Shown: piece by piece, positions 47,242 through 58,279 of the stretch
Layout: every line of letters begins with the position of its first letter
Numbering within the stretch: the first letter of the stretch is position 1
Assembly (NCBI GenBank): GCA_029961685.1
Contig: JARWKL010000014.1
Location: 22,512,452 to 22,576,451, forward strand
Origin: Aristolochia californica
Taxonomy: Eukaryota > Streptophyta > Magnoliopsida > Piperales > Aristolochiaceae
Direction: 5' to 3'
DNA length: 64,000 nucleotides
The notes under the pieces: model-generated
What the model saw: the letters and a program-made list of their open reading frames with translations, nothing else
Told to the model about the DNA's origin: nothing
Database searches by the model: none
Translations under genes and position numbers: made by a program

Positions 47242-48710
47242 ATGGTGAAAGCTATTAGGGTTCATGTGTGTGGCGGACCCGAGGCAAGTCTCCCTCTTTC
47301 GAATACTCTTCTGATAGCATTGCAACTGGAGGTGGTTTTCTGTTTTGGTTCAGTGTAACTTATTGTATAAATTCTTTATAGTTGTTCGTCAACTTGTTTT
47401 GTTTCATTTTGAGATTTGAAATGACTGTGATCAGAGAGGTTTGAGTAATTAAACATGACAAGCAGGTCCTGAAATTGGAAGAAGTAGAAATAGGGGAACC
47501 CAAGGAAGGTGAAATCCAAGTAAAAAACAAAGCAATCGGAGTCAACTACTATGATGTGCATTTCCGGAAGGGAAATTACAGAACTGCCTTGCCCTTCACC
47601 CCAGGTCTGATCACTACTCTCTTCCGCAAAAAGGTCTAATTAGCTTCTTGTAAAACAAACGATCTATTGAAATCTATTATTGACTTAATTTTGTAGGGAT
47701 TGAGGCAGTTGGAGTAATCACTGCATTGGGGCCTGGATTAAGAGGACTGGAAGTGGGGGATCTAGTTTCTCATGATGGCTTCATCATGGGTGCTTACGCA
47801 GAAGAACAGATACTCCCTGCAACTGCTGTGGTGCCTGTGCCAGCCTCTATATCTCCAACTGTAGCAGCTTCAGTTACGATTAAGGGTATGACTGCACAAC
47901 TGTTACTTCGACGATGCTTTAAGGTATGTTCTATGCTTTGAGCTAATGAACATTAGCTATATATTTTCTTCATCAGAATAACCAATACTCACTGATGCAG
48001 GTTGAAGCTGGGCATATGGTCCTTGTTCACGCAGCAGCCGGCGGAGTTGGCTCTTTACTTTGCCAGTGGGCAAATGCCCTGGGTGCAACTGTAATTGGAA
48101 CTGTGTCAACTGAGTCAAAAGCAGCTCAAGCTACTCAAGATGGATGCAGCCATGTCATAATCTATACAAAAGAAGATTTTGTTGCTTGCGTCAATGAGAT
48201 CACATCTGGCAAAGGAGTTGATGTGGTCTATGACTCCGTTGGGAAGGACACATTTGAGGTAAGCACTGATCCAAGCCCCTGAAATGAATGGGGCAGGAGG
48301 TGGCTTTTCTACTATTTGAAATTGCAGCATGCATTGGTAATGCCTCTTCTATTGATGTTCAGGGATCACTGGCATGTTTGAAACCTCGGGGTTGGATGGT
48401 GAGCTGCGGGCAGTCGTCAGGAGCACCAGACCCAATTCCATTATCAGCCCTTGCGGCGAAAGGTCTATTCTTGACAAGACCAACTTTTGTTCAGTACAAT
48501 GCAACTCGAGACGAGCTACTTGAAAGCGCTAGAGAAGTATTTGCTAATGTTGATGCAGGTGTGCTCAAGGTTCATGTTAACCACACTTACCCGCTGTCCA
48601 AAGCCGCTCAAGCCCATGCAGACCTAGAGAATCGCAAAACTACTGGATCAGTAGTTTTAATTCCAGACACAGATGCTAAGGATCAGTTTAACATGTGCAG
48701 TGCAGAATAA
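47242..48710 (+). CDS. Quinone oxidoreductase, zeta-crystallin type
   Basis: A complete gene of 337 codons plus stop. Exons: 47242-47283, 47466-47604, 47697-47923, 48001-48258, 48363-48710. The ATG sits in AGCCATGGTG and the frames join cleanly. The protein is a zinc-free medium-chain dehydrogenase/reductase that reduces quinones or enones with NADPH, probably in the cytosol. The N-terminal GroES-like fold (residues 1-125) has GGPEVLKLEEVEIGEP and GAYAEEQILPA. The Rossmann domain has the dinucleotide motif AAAGGVGS (147-154), followed by LLCQWANALGATVIGT and DVVYDSVGKDTF. The end GSVVLIPD is usual for the family. The zinc-binding cysteines of true alcohol dehydrogenases are absent. Intron 1 (47284-47465) starts GCAAGT, a GC-AG intron; the others are GT-AG. 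No damage is seen. The function is assigned by family. Confidence 0.93.
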
Positions 48711-48835
48711 AATAAATGGATTGGAGTTGGTTGTTTCTTTGGACGTTAAAAATATCAATTTAGATATATATGGTGGACGTTAACTCCTGTTTAATATTGT
48801 TAGAAAGCACCCACATGAAGGGAAGGCATGATTGG
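48711..48835 (+). other. Oxidoreductase 3' UTR
   Basis: AATAAAATAAATGG overlaps the stop. The sequence GATATATATGG (about 48766) is the short counterpart of the AT microsatellite at 50379-50428. An LTR begins at 48836. Confidence 0.65.
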
Positions 48836-49176
48836 TGTTGAAAGACATAGACAAGCTTGGGTGTTTATTACTATAAATATCTTAAGTTTTTTCGTCTCTT
48901 CTTCACTCTATCTAGGGTGAAGGGTATACTTGTAATTTATGTACTCCCGAGATCTATGAATAATTGCTAAGGGGGAGGGTTTGGATATTTTCCACAACCC
49001 TTACTCTCCCTTCTTCTTCTCTCCTCTAAGTATCAATCTCTCTCTCTCTTTTGTCTCTTATCCGTCCTTACCTCTCTCTTCCTTCACTTCACTCACTTCT
49101 TCTCTTCTCCTTCTTTCCTCTTCTCTCCTACACTCTAAGTTGAAGATCTCAATAGTATGGAATCCTGAAATCAACA
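48836..49176 (+). repeat. 5' LTR with primer binding site
   Basis: TGTTGAAAGACATAG to GAAATCAACA, followed by TGGTATTAAAG (49177). It is related to the LTR at 45054-45411. The internal region that follows carries no recognisable retrotransposon gene. Confidence 0.75.
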
Positions 49177-49899
49177 TGGTATTAAAGTAGTGATTTCAGG
49201 ATTCCACAATTTTGTTTTTTGGTACTCGAATCATGATTTATGAAGGAACTATTTGATGGAGGAGTTGCATGACAAAGATATTTTTCTCTTGTTCTTGGAT
49301 CAGAAGTAGTTGATATTTCATGCTTCCCTTAGGTACTATTTATTATTGCTAATCTGTTGGAATACTTGTTGGTATCTTAAGTTGCTATACTTTGGAATGT
49401 TGTGCTTGGTATACTTGTTGCCATGATTGGTATACTTGTTAGTATACTTCTGGAATGTTAGGCTTGAGCTTGGGAGCATTCGTTTTTCCTCTTAAGTTGC
49501 TGGATAGAACCTTTGAAAACCAGCACTACTACTTTGCTGCAAGAGACCTCTCTTCAATACCTTGGAGAAAAGTATTTCTGTCTTCAACGAGCGCTCCACC
49601 ATATGACCTAAACCCCCAGTTTGCAGCATTCGAGATATATGAGATACACCTACCGAATACTTCAATATTCAAGGCAATTATTCTTGAATGTGCTGTTCCA
49701 AATATAACTCTGACGATAGATCACATTGCTTGTTCGTTGCTGGACTCCCTCATAGCATACGAGATATGCAGCATCTTCTGCTTCCCATTCATCATGGTGA
49801 CTATGGCTATGTTTTTTTAGCAAGAGGGTTGTTTGCAAAACTGATCCAAGGAAGCTCTCACGAAGATTGCTTTCTTACAATAGCATCGGCTAATTGGAT
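49177..49899 (+). other. Internal region with an unrecognised coding-like fragment
   Basis: 49177-49450 is a leader with repeated TTGGTATACTTGTT. 49455-49820 has an open frame of 121 codons (for example FAARDLSSIPWRKVFLSS and FKAIILECAVPNITL). A second frame, 49688-49927, overlaps it. I do not recognise either. It could be a captured host fragment or chance. Confidence 0.3.
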
Positions 49900-50165
49900 A
49901 ATTTTGATAAGAGAGGAGAGGACTTAATGCTCTACCTCATAGACAAGGGCCTCTATTTATAGTTTTAGAGTATGGGTTACAATGATTACAATGCCCTTAG
50001 GAAAATAATATTTACAAGAGAAAAGACATAAATAGACATGTATCTCATCAACTAATTACATCTTCATGTCATATTTATGAGAAATCTTCTTATTTACCAA
50101 GATGCCACCTTTTGTATGTGCGGGTTATTTTCCTTGGACGTGTGGGCTTTAGCCCATCTTCTAAA
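49900..50165 (-). repeat. LTR fragment
   Basis: CTCTACCTCATAGAC, CTATTTATAGTTTTAG and GGCTTTAGCCCATCTTCTAA match the LTR at 42608-43000 in order. It is cut at its right end by the duplicated oxidoreductase fragment. Confidence 0.6.
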
Positions 50166-50176
50166 ACCAATATTAT

Positions 50177-50376
50177 GTGGTCAAGGTTCATGTTAACCAC
50201 ACTCACCCACTATCGAAAGCCGCTCAAGCCCATGCAAACATTGAGAACCGCCAAACTAATGGATCAATAGGTTTAATTCTAGAAACAATTGCGAAGGATC
50301 AGTTTAACATGTACAATGCAAAATAAATGAGTGGATTGAAGTTGATTGTTTCATTGGAAATTAAAAATATCAATTT

Positions 50377-50430
<54 letters not shown>

Positions 50431-50480
50431 TGGGTGTATACTCCTGTTAGATATTTTTTTATCAATATACAAATAAAGAT
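50177..50480 (+). pseudogene. Duplicated 3' end of the oxidoreductase gene
   Basis: It matches the last part of exon 5 and the 3' UTR (about 48560-48800): AAGGTTCATGTTAACCACAC, then GCCGCTCAAGCCCATGCA, then AAGGATCAGTTTAACATG and the 3' UTR. Codons remain readable to a TAA, but the upstream exons are missing, so it is a fragment. The copy has diverged by substitutions and by a large AT expansion. It shows that the LTRs at 48836-50165 lie between two copies of this end. Confidence 0.9.
50379..50428. repeat. (AT)25 microsatellite
   Basis: 50 bp of AT, at the position where the parent gene has only about four AT units. Confidence 0.95.
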
Positions 50481-50482
50481 AT

Positions 50483-50739
50483 TGTTAGAAGTCACACACA
50501 TGAAGGGGTGGCAAAGAGGTAAATAACATGACTTCCACAAGGATGGCATAAGGGTGTAATTATGTAAGATGATGTATGTCGACTAATGTTTTTTCTTTCT
50601 TAAAAAATGTAGCCCTGAAGGCATTATAATCATTGTTAAAATCCTCTCACGGTTATAAATAAGAGCTACAAGGCATGGGATAGAGCATTAAACCTCTCCT
50701 CTTCTCACTCACATCCCTAACCTATTATCTCCTTTCCCA

Positions 50740-50814
<75 letters not shown>

Positions 50815-50939
50815 TCAACTATTTGTCCCTCTCTTGTTCCTCTCTTCTACTTTCTTCTTCCTTTCTTCTCTTCTCTTCCTCCTCTCTTTCTCCATAAACC
50901 TTGATCGAGGCTTTCCACTATGGAATCCTAAATTCCACA
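50483..50939 (+). repeat. 5' LTR of copia T
   Basis: TGTTAGAAGTCACAC to CCTAAATTCCACA, then the primer site TGGTATAAGGG at 50940. It holds a TATA-like TATAAATAAG at about 50655 and the CT microsatellite. Confidence 0.8.
50742..50811. repeat. (CT)35 microsatellite in the T LTR
   Basis: About 70 bp of uninterrupted CT, downstream of the TATA-like box. Confidence 0.95.
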
Positions 50940-50950
50940 TGGTATAAGGG

Positions 50951-52069
50951 CAATGATTTTAGGATTCCAAGTCCCTCGGTTACGGTGTTAATTGAACGAG
51001 TTTGTCAAGCTTGTCAAGTTGGAGTTTTTGTTGAGTAAAGTTGAGCAACTCATGCTCATTCATGATAAGTATTCTTCTTCGTTTTTTTTAGATGATTAAT
51101 CTCATGAAGAAGGTTGGAGAATGAGTATTTTTCTCTTATTTTTATGAAGATTAAGTGTTGCTACTTTGTATGAATCAACAAAAGGTTTTTTTTTATTTGA
51201 TTTCCTCTCATTCATACAATTTCCGGTTAAAGAGCGATTTTCTATATGTTAATGTAGTTTTTTATCCTTGAAAAATTATTTGAATCAAGCCTAGTTGATT
51301 CTCTACTACAATCATGGTTTATTATACTTGGTACCATGGTTAGAGTTTGTTGAACATCCCCTAGAAGAATGCTGCTCTAGGCTATTTTGCATATTTTTTC
51401 CCCTCATTGATTTCTTGGTTGACACAATGAAAGGGAGGCTTTTTTTTTCCTAGAAGGATGCTGAATTCAGCAATTTGTTGGTCCTTCTAATTTGGATTAT
51501 ATTCTAATATTTCATTCTTTAAATAATCAAGAGCTAAAATAAAGTGAAAAGGCTGGGATTTTATACATGTGACACATGCACTTAAGAAGGAAAGTTTTCT
51601 TCTTTGGATTTGATTTGACTTTAAGAAAGATTTGGTGATTTGATTTGATCTTCTTTTGGATTTGGATATTATTTACTGATTAAAAATGATGTGATAATCC
51701 TTATAGATTGCATGGGCCAGCATGTGGAAGGCTTATTCTTGTTTAAGTGCATGCATGAATTGAACAAAAGCATCACTCAGTATGTGCTCTCTTTGATTTG
51801 TTTGTTGCTCTCTTGGCTTAATTTTGGATTGTAGCACCATACACATGAATCTAGTTTGGTTTTGTTTTAGTTTTTACTTCATCTTTGTCATTAAAACCAA
51901 GAGGATATGTGGTTAAAAGCTTATTGTCCAACGTCAAAGAAAAAAGAGGGTGTTGAAATATTAGCAAGTGTTATTGATTCTAGAAGATACAACTTTAGAA
52001 CATGAGCTCTTTGAATGTTGATTATTTGATTAGTGATTAATACTTCAAGGCTGAAGATATTGGTTTTAA
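50951..52069 (+). other. Leader of copia T
   Basis: About 1.1 kb between the primer site and gag, AT-rich, with no coding sequence seen. It is longer than the leaders of N1 and N2. Confidence 0.5.
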
Positions 52070-52538
52070 TATGCCTAGAAAAGGTGACCTACTCAAAATT
52101 AACACAATTCCTCTGAAATGATTAACGAATTACTTGAGTTGGTCTCAATTGGTTAAGTGGTTTTCTCATCACTCGTGACTTGTTGAGTCACTTTAATAAG
52201 CCACCTCCCCTCCTACAGGAGGAAGATAGTGTATACACAAAGTAGCTTAAGGAGGATACAATTGTCCTTAGTTGGTTGACTAACAACATGGAAGAGAATG
52301 TTGCAAATAATGTGGTGCATCATGAGACTGTTAAATAAGTGTAGAATACTTGGGCAAAGTTATACCCTAATGCCAATAGCTTGCAAAAATTATATGATGT
52401 TTCCAAACCATGCAGATAATTTACATGACTATCCTGCATGGTTTTGAGGTCTCATTCAAAAGTGGAAACTTGCTAAACCCTATTCCACCAATCTTTCATT
52501 TCAAGAGAAACAAAGGGAAGCATTGTCAGCAACCATCT
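52070..52538 (+). pseudogene. Copia T gag, 5' piece
   Basis: Broken frames keep Gag words in the order seen in M1: NNMEENVANNVVHHETVK, AKLYPNANSLQKLYD, and finally REALSAT before the first insertion at 52539. Many stops. The gene continues at 53003-53026 (ICLANI) and at 55464. Confidence 0.7.
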
Positions 52539-52997
52539 TGTTCGAAGATGAGTCCAAGCCCACACGACCAAGGAAGGCCCACATATCCAATTGGGTTGGA
52601 AGATGGGCCTAAACCCATAAGACCAAGGAAGGCTCACACATCCAAGAGTGTTGGAAGATGGGTCCAAGCCAAAAATTATGGGACCCACCAAGATTATGTG
52701 AGGTGGCATAAGAAGTCTTACACAATAAGAAGTATAACAGAGCCACAATTATTATGGAAACAGGTCTCATAGAGGAGTTTCAGTTTAAAGGTGTTTTAGT
52801 CATATTACTCTTCTATTTATATTGGGTTATTTAATTATGTTAGGGCTTATCTTTAAGTGTTAGAGTTTGGGTGTAATTGCGACAAAGGTAGTTTAATTGT
52901 AATTGGACTCTACTATTTTCCTCTATTATAAATAGAGGTTCATGTACTCTGATTATACTAAGTCAATGAAGCATTTCTCTTTTCCATAAATTCAACA
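52539..52997 (+). mobile_element. Solo LTR in T gag
   Basis: TGTTCGAAGATGAGTCC to ATAAATTCAACA, flanked by CATCT at 52534-52538 and 52998-53002. Its first 130 bp carry the reverse complement of the 55-bp U3 repeat of Q and R; the rest matches the LTRs of S. It is therefore a mixed LTR. Confidence 0.9.
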
Positions 52998-53026
52998 CAT
53001 CTGTCTTGCTAATATTTGATGAAGAG

Positions 53027-55463
53027 AAGATATGGAAGGCTCTTACTTGACTCACATAGTAAGAAGTCTCTTACTTGACTCACATAGTAAGAAGTCTCAC
53101 AAAGCCAGAATTAATATGGTGGAGCCTTACAAGAATCTCACAGAAAAGTCTTAGTTTAAATATGTTTTAGTTATGTTAGTCTTCTATTTATGTTCAGTTG
53201 TTTAATTATGCTAGGACCTATCATTTAGTGTTAGAATTTGGGTGTAATGTGGCCAAGGGTAGGTTAATTGTAATTGGACTCTACTACTTTCCTCTATTAT
53301 AAATAGGGGCTCATGTAATCAAATTACAATAAGTCAATGAAGTTTTTCTCTTTTCTAGAAATTCAACATGTATCAGAGGAGGTTCTATGAGTTGACTTGG
53401 TCAACCCACAAAGATAATGTGATCCTTTTCTCTTCTATCATCTCGAGTAGTTTAGGTTCATATTTATCTTTTTTCTCTCTTTTTAATTCTAATACTCATT
53501 GTTTTATTGGTGTTCGCACCTCCATACTGAGCTTTTCATATATAAAGTTATATATTTAAGGAAATATGTTCGAGTCTACTTTCTACTACAAAATAAATTT
53601 TTGTAATTGAATTTTTCTACAAAGAGAAATTGATATTTGAATTAGCAAAGGTCAAACTGCAAGAGAGGTTCAAGCAGCAGAAGATAGCTTCAAATTTTGA
53701 GCCATCTTATACCATCACGAATAAGACTTTATGGGAATAATTATATATCCAAAGAAATATCTGTAAGTCTATTTTCTTACCTATTCAACCAATTCCCAAT
53801 CTAAGTTTTCTACAGGGAGATATCAACCTAGGAAGAGTTAATGGTCATGTTGGCCAAAGAAGAAAGAGTATCCAGTTCAGCAAGATTACAAATTCCCCAA
53901 ATATATCCGCTTCTTTATCTCAAAATAAGTATATTTTAAGAATATAAGTTATACTTGTATGAAATATATTGAAGTCTAGTTTCAGAAGGAGATATTCGCA
54001 TTGTAGTTGGCAAGGGTCAAGATATAGAATGAAGAGAATCAAGAGATTATATAAGATTTAAGAACAAATATTTTTATGGAAAATAGATATTAAATTAAAT
54101 ATATTTGAGTCTAGTTTCTTGATCAACAAACCATTTGCGATTTTGAACTATATTTTTGGAGATATTGATATCAGAAGTATCTTCTGCCAAAAATCTCTCA
54201 TTTTTCCCTATTTTCTCTCCTATTATTCCTCCAAGCATTGACATGATTTGAGTTTCCTTTTTCTCCTAAAACTCAAGTTTTTAGCCAAATTTCTGTTCTA
54301 ATCAAAGAAATTTGGTCCAACTTAATCACTCCAGCATGTTCTCATTCAAGATATGCAATATCTTGCATCAATGTTGTTTTCAAGTTTTGTGTTTTTGTTA
54401 CTTGGTTGTATATTTTTCTCATAGTTAACTCCAAAATATTGTGGTCACCCCCAAAAGGTTATACTTGGTCAAGTTTATTAAGTTATACTATTATAGTCTC
54501 CCCTAGTTTTCCAAACAAAATAAGTCACTTTAGAAGTATGAGTGTTGCATAGTCATCTCCTTCCAGTTAAAGTTGTTTTCCTCAAGTATTTCTTCATTTT
54601 ATCATCTTGTGTTTTTATCATTTCAAAGCAGTGCCTAGACCCGCTACCTAAAAAGTATAGGAATATGCCCAAGATCCATCTTGAGTCAAGTCTTTTATTC
54701 TTCACCCAAGTGGTGATTTGTGTTCGAGTTACCCCTAAAAAGTGAGTAGTCTCTTTTTTTAAACCCTAAAGTTGGGCTAGTTTATGGCTTTTAAAATTGC
54801 ATGGAGTGTGTTTCAGACTATGACTATTTTGACTAGTGTATGGAGTTTTTTTTTACGATTAGGAATGATTTTCTTCTCCCATATGTGTTTTGTCTAAGTT
54901 GGGTCTTTGTGTCCTTTTTATCCCCAATTTGAGGGGGAGAAGTAGAAGAAGAAGTACATGAAAGAGGTATTTTGTTCGACATGTTGTGGTAATTTTTATG
55001 TGAACAAAATATTCAAGAAAGGAGGAGCACAAAAGATGAAGTTTTTAAATCTATGAAGAATTTTTTGCAACAAAGAAAATTGAAGATTGCAAGTTGAAGT
55101 TATAAACTTCAACTTGAGGGGGAGTGTTGAAGAGAAAATATGGGAGGCTCCTATATGACTCTCATAGTAAAAAGTCTCATAGAGCCAGAATTAATATGGT
55201 GGAATCTTATAAGAATCTCACAGAAGAAGGTCTCATAGAAGAATCTCAATTTAAAGGTGTTTTAGTTATGTTAGCCTTTTATTTATGTCCAGATGTTTAT
55301 TTATGCTAGGACTTATCTTTAAGTGTTAGACTTTGGGGGTAATGTGGACAAGGGTAGTTTAATTGTAATTGGACTCTACTAATTTCCTTTTTAATAAATA
55401 GGGGCTCATGTACTCAGATTACAATAAGTCAATAATTTTTTTCTTTTTTCCAGAAATTCAACA
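53027..55463 (+). mobile_element. Non-autonomous LTR element S
   Basis: LTRs at 53027-53368 and 55125-55463, with a primer site TGTATCAGAGG at 53369 and a purine tract CTTGAGGGGGAG just before the right LTR. The flanks are ATATT (53022-53026) and ATATC (55464-55468), a 5-bp duplication with one change. The internal 1.76 kb has no gag or pol; its parts match element X. It is inserted in T gag, 29 bp after the solo LTR. Confidence 0.87.
53369..55124 (+). other. Non-coding interior of S
   Basis: No gene over 1.75 kb. Contains CTATTTTCTTACCTATTCAACC (53770-53800) and related blocks shared with X. It carries the signals needed for reverse transcription by another element. Confidence 0.6.
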
Positions 55464-55878
55464 ATATCAAACCTTATCTTGAGGTAGCCAAGACTCAAAT
55501 CCTCATCTCAACTATTTTCCCACCTTTAATGATATAAGTGCTACACTAATATGTATCTCATATCCATCCAACACCTCCCAAGTGATGTCTTTCCAGCCAT
55601 GTACTCAAATAGTAGAGGAGAAAATTCGAGTAATTGGGGACAAGGAAGAAGAGGTGGTAAGAATGGGCAAGGCTCTTCTTGATTTGAAAAATCAAACATC
55701 TACTCACTGTGTGAAAGCAGGTCACATAGTAGAAACTCACTGGAAAATCCTTGGGAAACTAGATTGGTTTACATCTAACCAAGCTTCTACAAATAATGGA
55801 GACAAGGTAGAAAGCAGACCTAACACTTCCAGAGGCAAGAAAACCGTATACGAAGAAGACTTTGATCTACTTCAATAG
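55464..55878 (+). pseudogene. Copia T gag, 3' piece
   Basis: It resumes at KPYLEVAKTQ directly after S. 55582-55878 is open and reads to YEEDFDLLQ, the end of Gag before the protease. The zinc knuckle region (HCVKAGHIVETHW, about 55705) is degenerate: only parts of the CCHC pattern are left. Confidence 0.75.
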
Positions 55879-55887
55879 ATAAAGTGT

Positions 55888-56925
55888 ATGGTGATACCTA
55901 CCTTGAACAACACCTCTCCCACTATTGTAGCTACAACTATGTCAGGTATGGTCTCAACTACTTCACCCTCTCAATCTTGGATTATTGATTATGGGGCCTC
56001 CAAACACTTGACAGGTAATGGTATTCTTCTGAGTTCTATCTCCCCTTGTTTGACTGATAAATTTGTTTCCATAGTAGATAGATCCCAAACTAAGGTACAA
56101 GGGTTGTGGTCCACATTTGCTACACATACACTACACTTAGAAGATATGCTTTTGTTATTGAGTTTCTTTTAAATTTTCTATCGATTAGTCAATCAATTCA
56201 AATATTTAACTATTCAATTACTTTTTCTCCGACCTCTTGTACCTTTTAGAACCTGCAGACAAAACAGGTGATTGATAGAGGCTTTGAACAAGAGGGTTAT
56301 ACTATCTCAACCAGTTAGTAGTCACGGCCACATCTAGTTCTTAGCACAAGGCCCTTAGATGGCACAATAGACTAGGCCACCCATCTTTGCATTCTCTTGA
56401 ACATATGATTCCATCATTACAGTCTCTTTTTCATTTGAATTTTGAAAGTTGTCAACTGAGTAAACACCAACGGAGTACTTACACCCCTCAAGGTGAAACT
56501 AAAGGTGTTGCTCCTTTTTCTTTAGTTCATTCTGATATGGGGACCCTTGAACATTTCTAATGTTTCTCATTCAAAGTATTTTTTTACATTTGTTGATGAT
56601 TTCTCTTGGATTACATGTTTATTTTACTTAAAGATAGATTGGAGGTTGTACCTACTTTCAAATATTTTTGTGTTATGATCTGTACTCAGTTCAATACCTC
56701 CTTAAAGGTTCTCTGGTCCGATAATGCAAAAGAATATATGTTGAGTGAATTCCAATTCTTTTGCAAGGATAATGGAATAGAACATCAAACTTCTTATGTC
56801 TACACACCATAGCAAAATGGTGTGGTAGAAATAAAAAATAGACACCTTGAGGTTGCTTGGAACCTTCTTCAACATATGCATGTGCCCCACTTTTATTGGC
56901 TCCATGCATTCCTTTTGACATGGGG
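55888..56925 (+). pseudogene. Copia T protease and integrase
   Basis: Protease PSQSWIIDYGASKHLTGN (55888-56172), where the catalytic DSG has become DYG. Pre-integrase LRWHNRLGHPSLHSLEH at about 56345. Integrase with APFSLVHSDMGTL (56510), FKYFCVMICTQFNTS and VLWSDNAKEYMLSEFQFF (56606-56812), and FYWLHAFLLT at the end. A TAG stop sits at the QQNGV motif. The sequence stops at about 56925 in a microhomology with the leader of a different element. Confidence 0.82.
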
Positions 56926-56939
56926 ATCCTAAATTTGAT

Positions 56940-56951
56940 GCTCTGATACCA
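56940..56951 (-). other. Primer binding site beside the W LTR
   Basis: Perfect GCTCTGATACCA on the plus strand. It borders the LTR on the side opposite to W itself, so it belongs to a lost neighbouring element. Confidence 0.8.
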
Positions 56952-57013
56952 TGTTGAATTTAGGACACCTTTACTGAAATCTCGAGAAAGGTGAGAGAGT
57001 GACAAAGAAAAAT

Positions 57014-57064
<51 letters not shown>

Positions 57065-57609
57065 GCTCTTGGGTAGAGAGGAGAGAAGAGAGAAAAAAGG
57101 AACAAGAGTTTAGGCTAGAGAGGAAGTCTTCATGAGAGAGAAGTGGAGAACTACTTCACTTTCTTATTATCAATTCAAGTACAAGCACCTCTATTTATAG
57201 TAGAGGAAAGTAGTAGAGTTCAAGTACAATTAAAATACCATTCTCCAAATTACATCCAAACTGTAACTCTTAAAGATAAGTCTATCATAATAAAATAAGT
57301 CAACATAATTAGAAGACTAATATAACTCAAACTAAAACTCTTCTATGAGGATGTGGTCATATGATAAAGATACCAACTCGTGGTTATCATTGTGGATCCC
57401 ACTTGATCTTCCAACTCATGTGATAAGGATACCAGCTCATGGTTATCTTTGTGGGTCTCACTTGATCTTCAAATTGTCCAACTCATTTCAGCTCGTGCTT
57501 TATACCTTCCAATTCATGCCAGCTCATGTGATGACTCATCATGTCATCTCACATTCTCGTGGTGGGTCCCACCAACTCATGCAACCATGGTGGATCCCAC
57601 ATTGTAATA
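56952..57609 (-). repeat. LTR of copia W
   Basis: TGTTGAATTTAGGACACC to CACATTGTAATA. It carries a GA microsatellite and GTGGGTCCCAC at 57562-57572. The purine tract CCCCAACTTGAGGGGGAG (minus strand) lies on the right and the primer site on the left. Confidence 0.85.
57017..57065. repeat. GA microsatellite in the W LTR
   Basis: About 49 bp of GA with one GGG interruption. Confidence 0.92.
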
Positions 57610-58274
57610 CTCCCCCTCAAGTTGGGGGTGAGAAAACATCGTAAACTCCCCCGCCTGCTACAGATTGTGGAAAAAATCTTATGAGTGACTAGTTTGGTGA
57701 GAATGTTTGCAACTTGGCTTTGTGAAGATATATGTTTGAGAGATAATATGCCGCTTTGGAATTTTTCTCGTATGAAATGGTAGTCTACTTCAATGTGCTT
57801 TGTTCTCTCACGGAAGACTGAATTTGATGTGATATGTATTGATGCCTGATTATCACAATATAGATCTATAGGAGCTTCTTTATAGAATCCCAGTTCAGTG
57901 AGAAGAGATCTGGTCCATAGAAGCTCACTAATTGTGTGTGTCATGGCTCTGTATTTTTCTTCTGTACTAGACCTTGCAACTATATTCTGCTTCTTCCTTC
58001 TCCATGTAACCAAGTTCCCTCCAACCATTGTTCAATATCCCAAAGTAGATTTTCTGTCATCTGGGGATCCAGCCCAGTCTGCATCTGAGAATCCTTCTAT
58101 GTTGAAGTGACCATGGTTCATATAGAGAAGCCCTCTTCTTGGAGCTCCTTTCAAATATCACAATATCCTTTCTAGTGCTTGTTAGTGACTGAGTTGTGGC
58201 ATGTGCATGTATTGTCTCTCCACAGTTACTGCATATGATATATCTGGCTTTGTTACACAAAGATCAATGAGTTT
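57610..58274 (-). pseudogene. Copia W RNase H
   Basis: MVGGNLVTWRRKKQNIVARS, LLWTRSLLTELGFYKEAP, DLYCDNQASIHITSN and HFIREKFQSGILSLKH (57549-58028), then the upstream part with CVTKPDISYAVTV (58182-58270). It removes RNA during cDNA synthesis. It is interrupted by V at 58275-58279; the RT continues at 63122. RNase H itself is largely intact, with stops only near its ends. Confidence 0.85.
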
Positions 58275-58279
58275 CCCCA

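Larger units (their letters stand above)
50483..56925 (+). mobile_element. Copia element T, 3' truncated
   Basis: 5' LTR 50483-50939, primer site, leader, gag (interrupted by two LTR insertions), protease, and integrase up to about 56925, where it joins the leader of another element. RT, RNase H and the 3' LTR are missing. Confidence 0.8.

Noticed and set aside
47009..47248. A 79-codon frame ending over the oxidoreductase start
   Set aside because: It is out of frame with the gene and has no family match; at most an upstream frame in the leader.
48115..48330. Minus-strand frame over oxidoreductase exon 4
   Set aside because: Shadow of the real exon.
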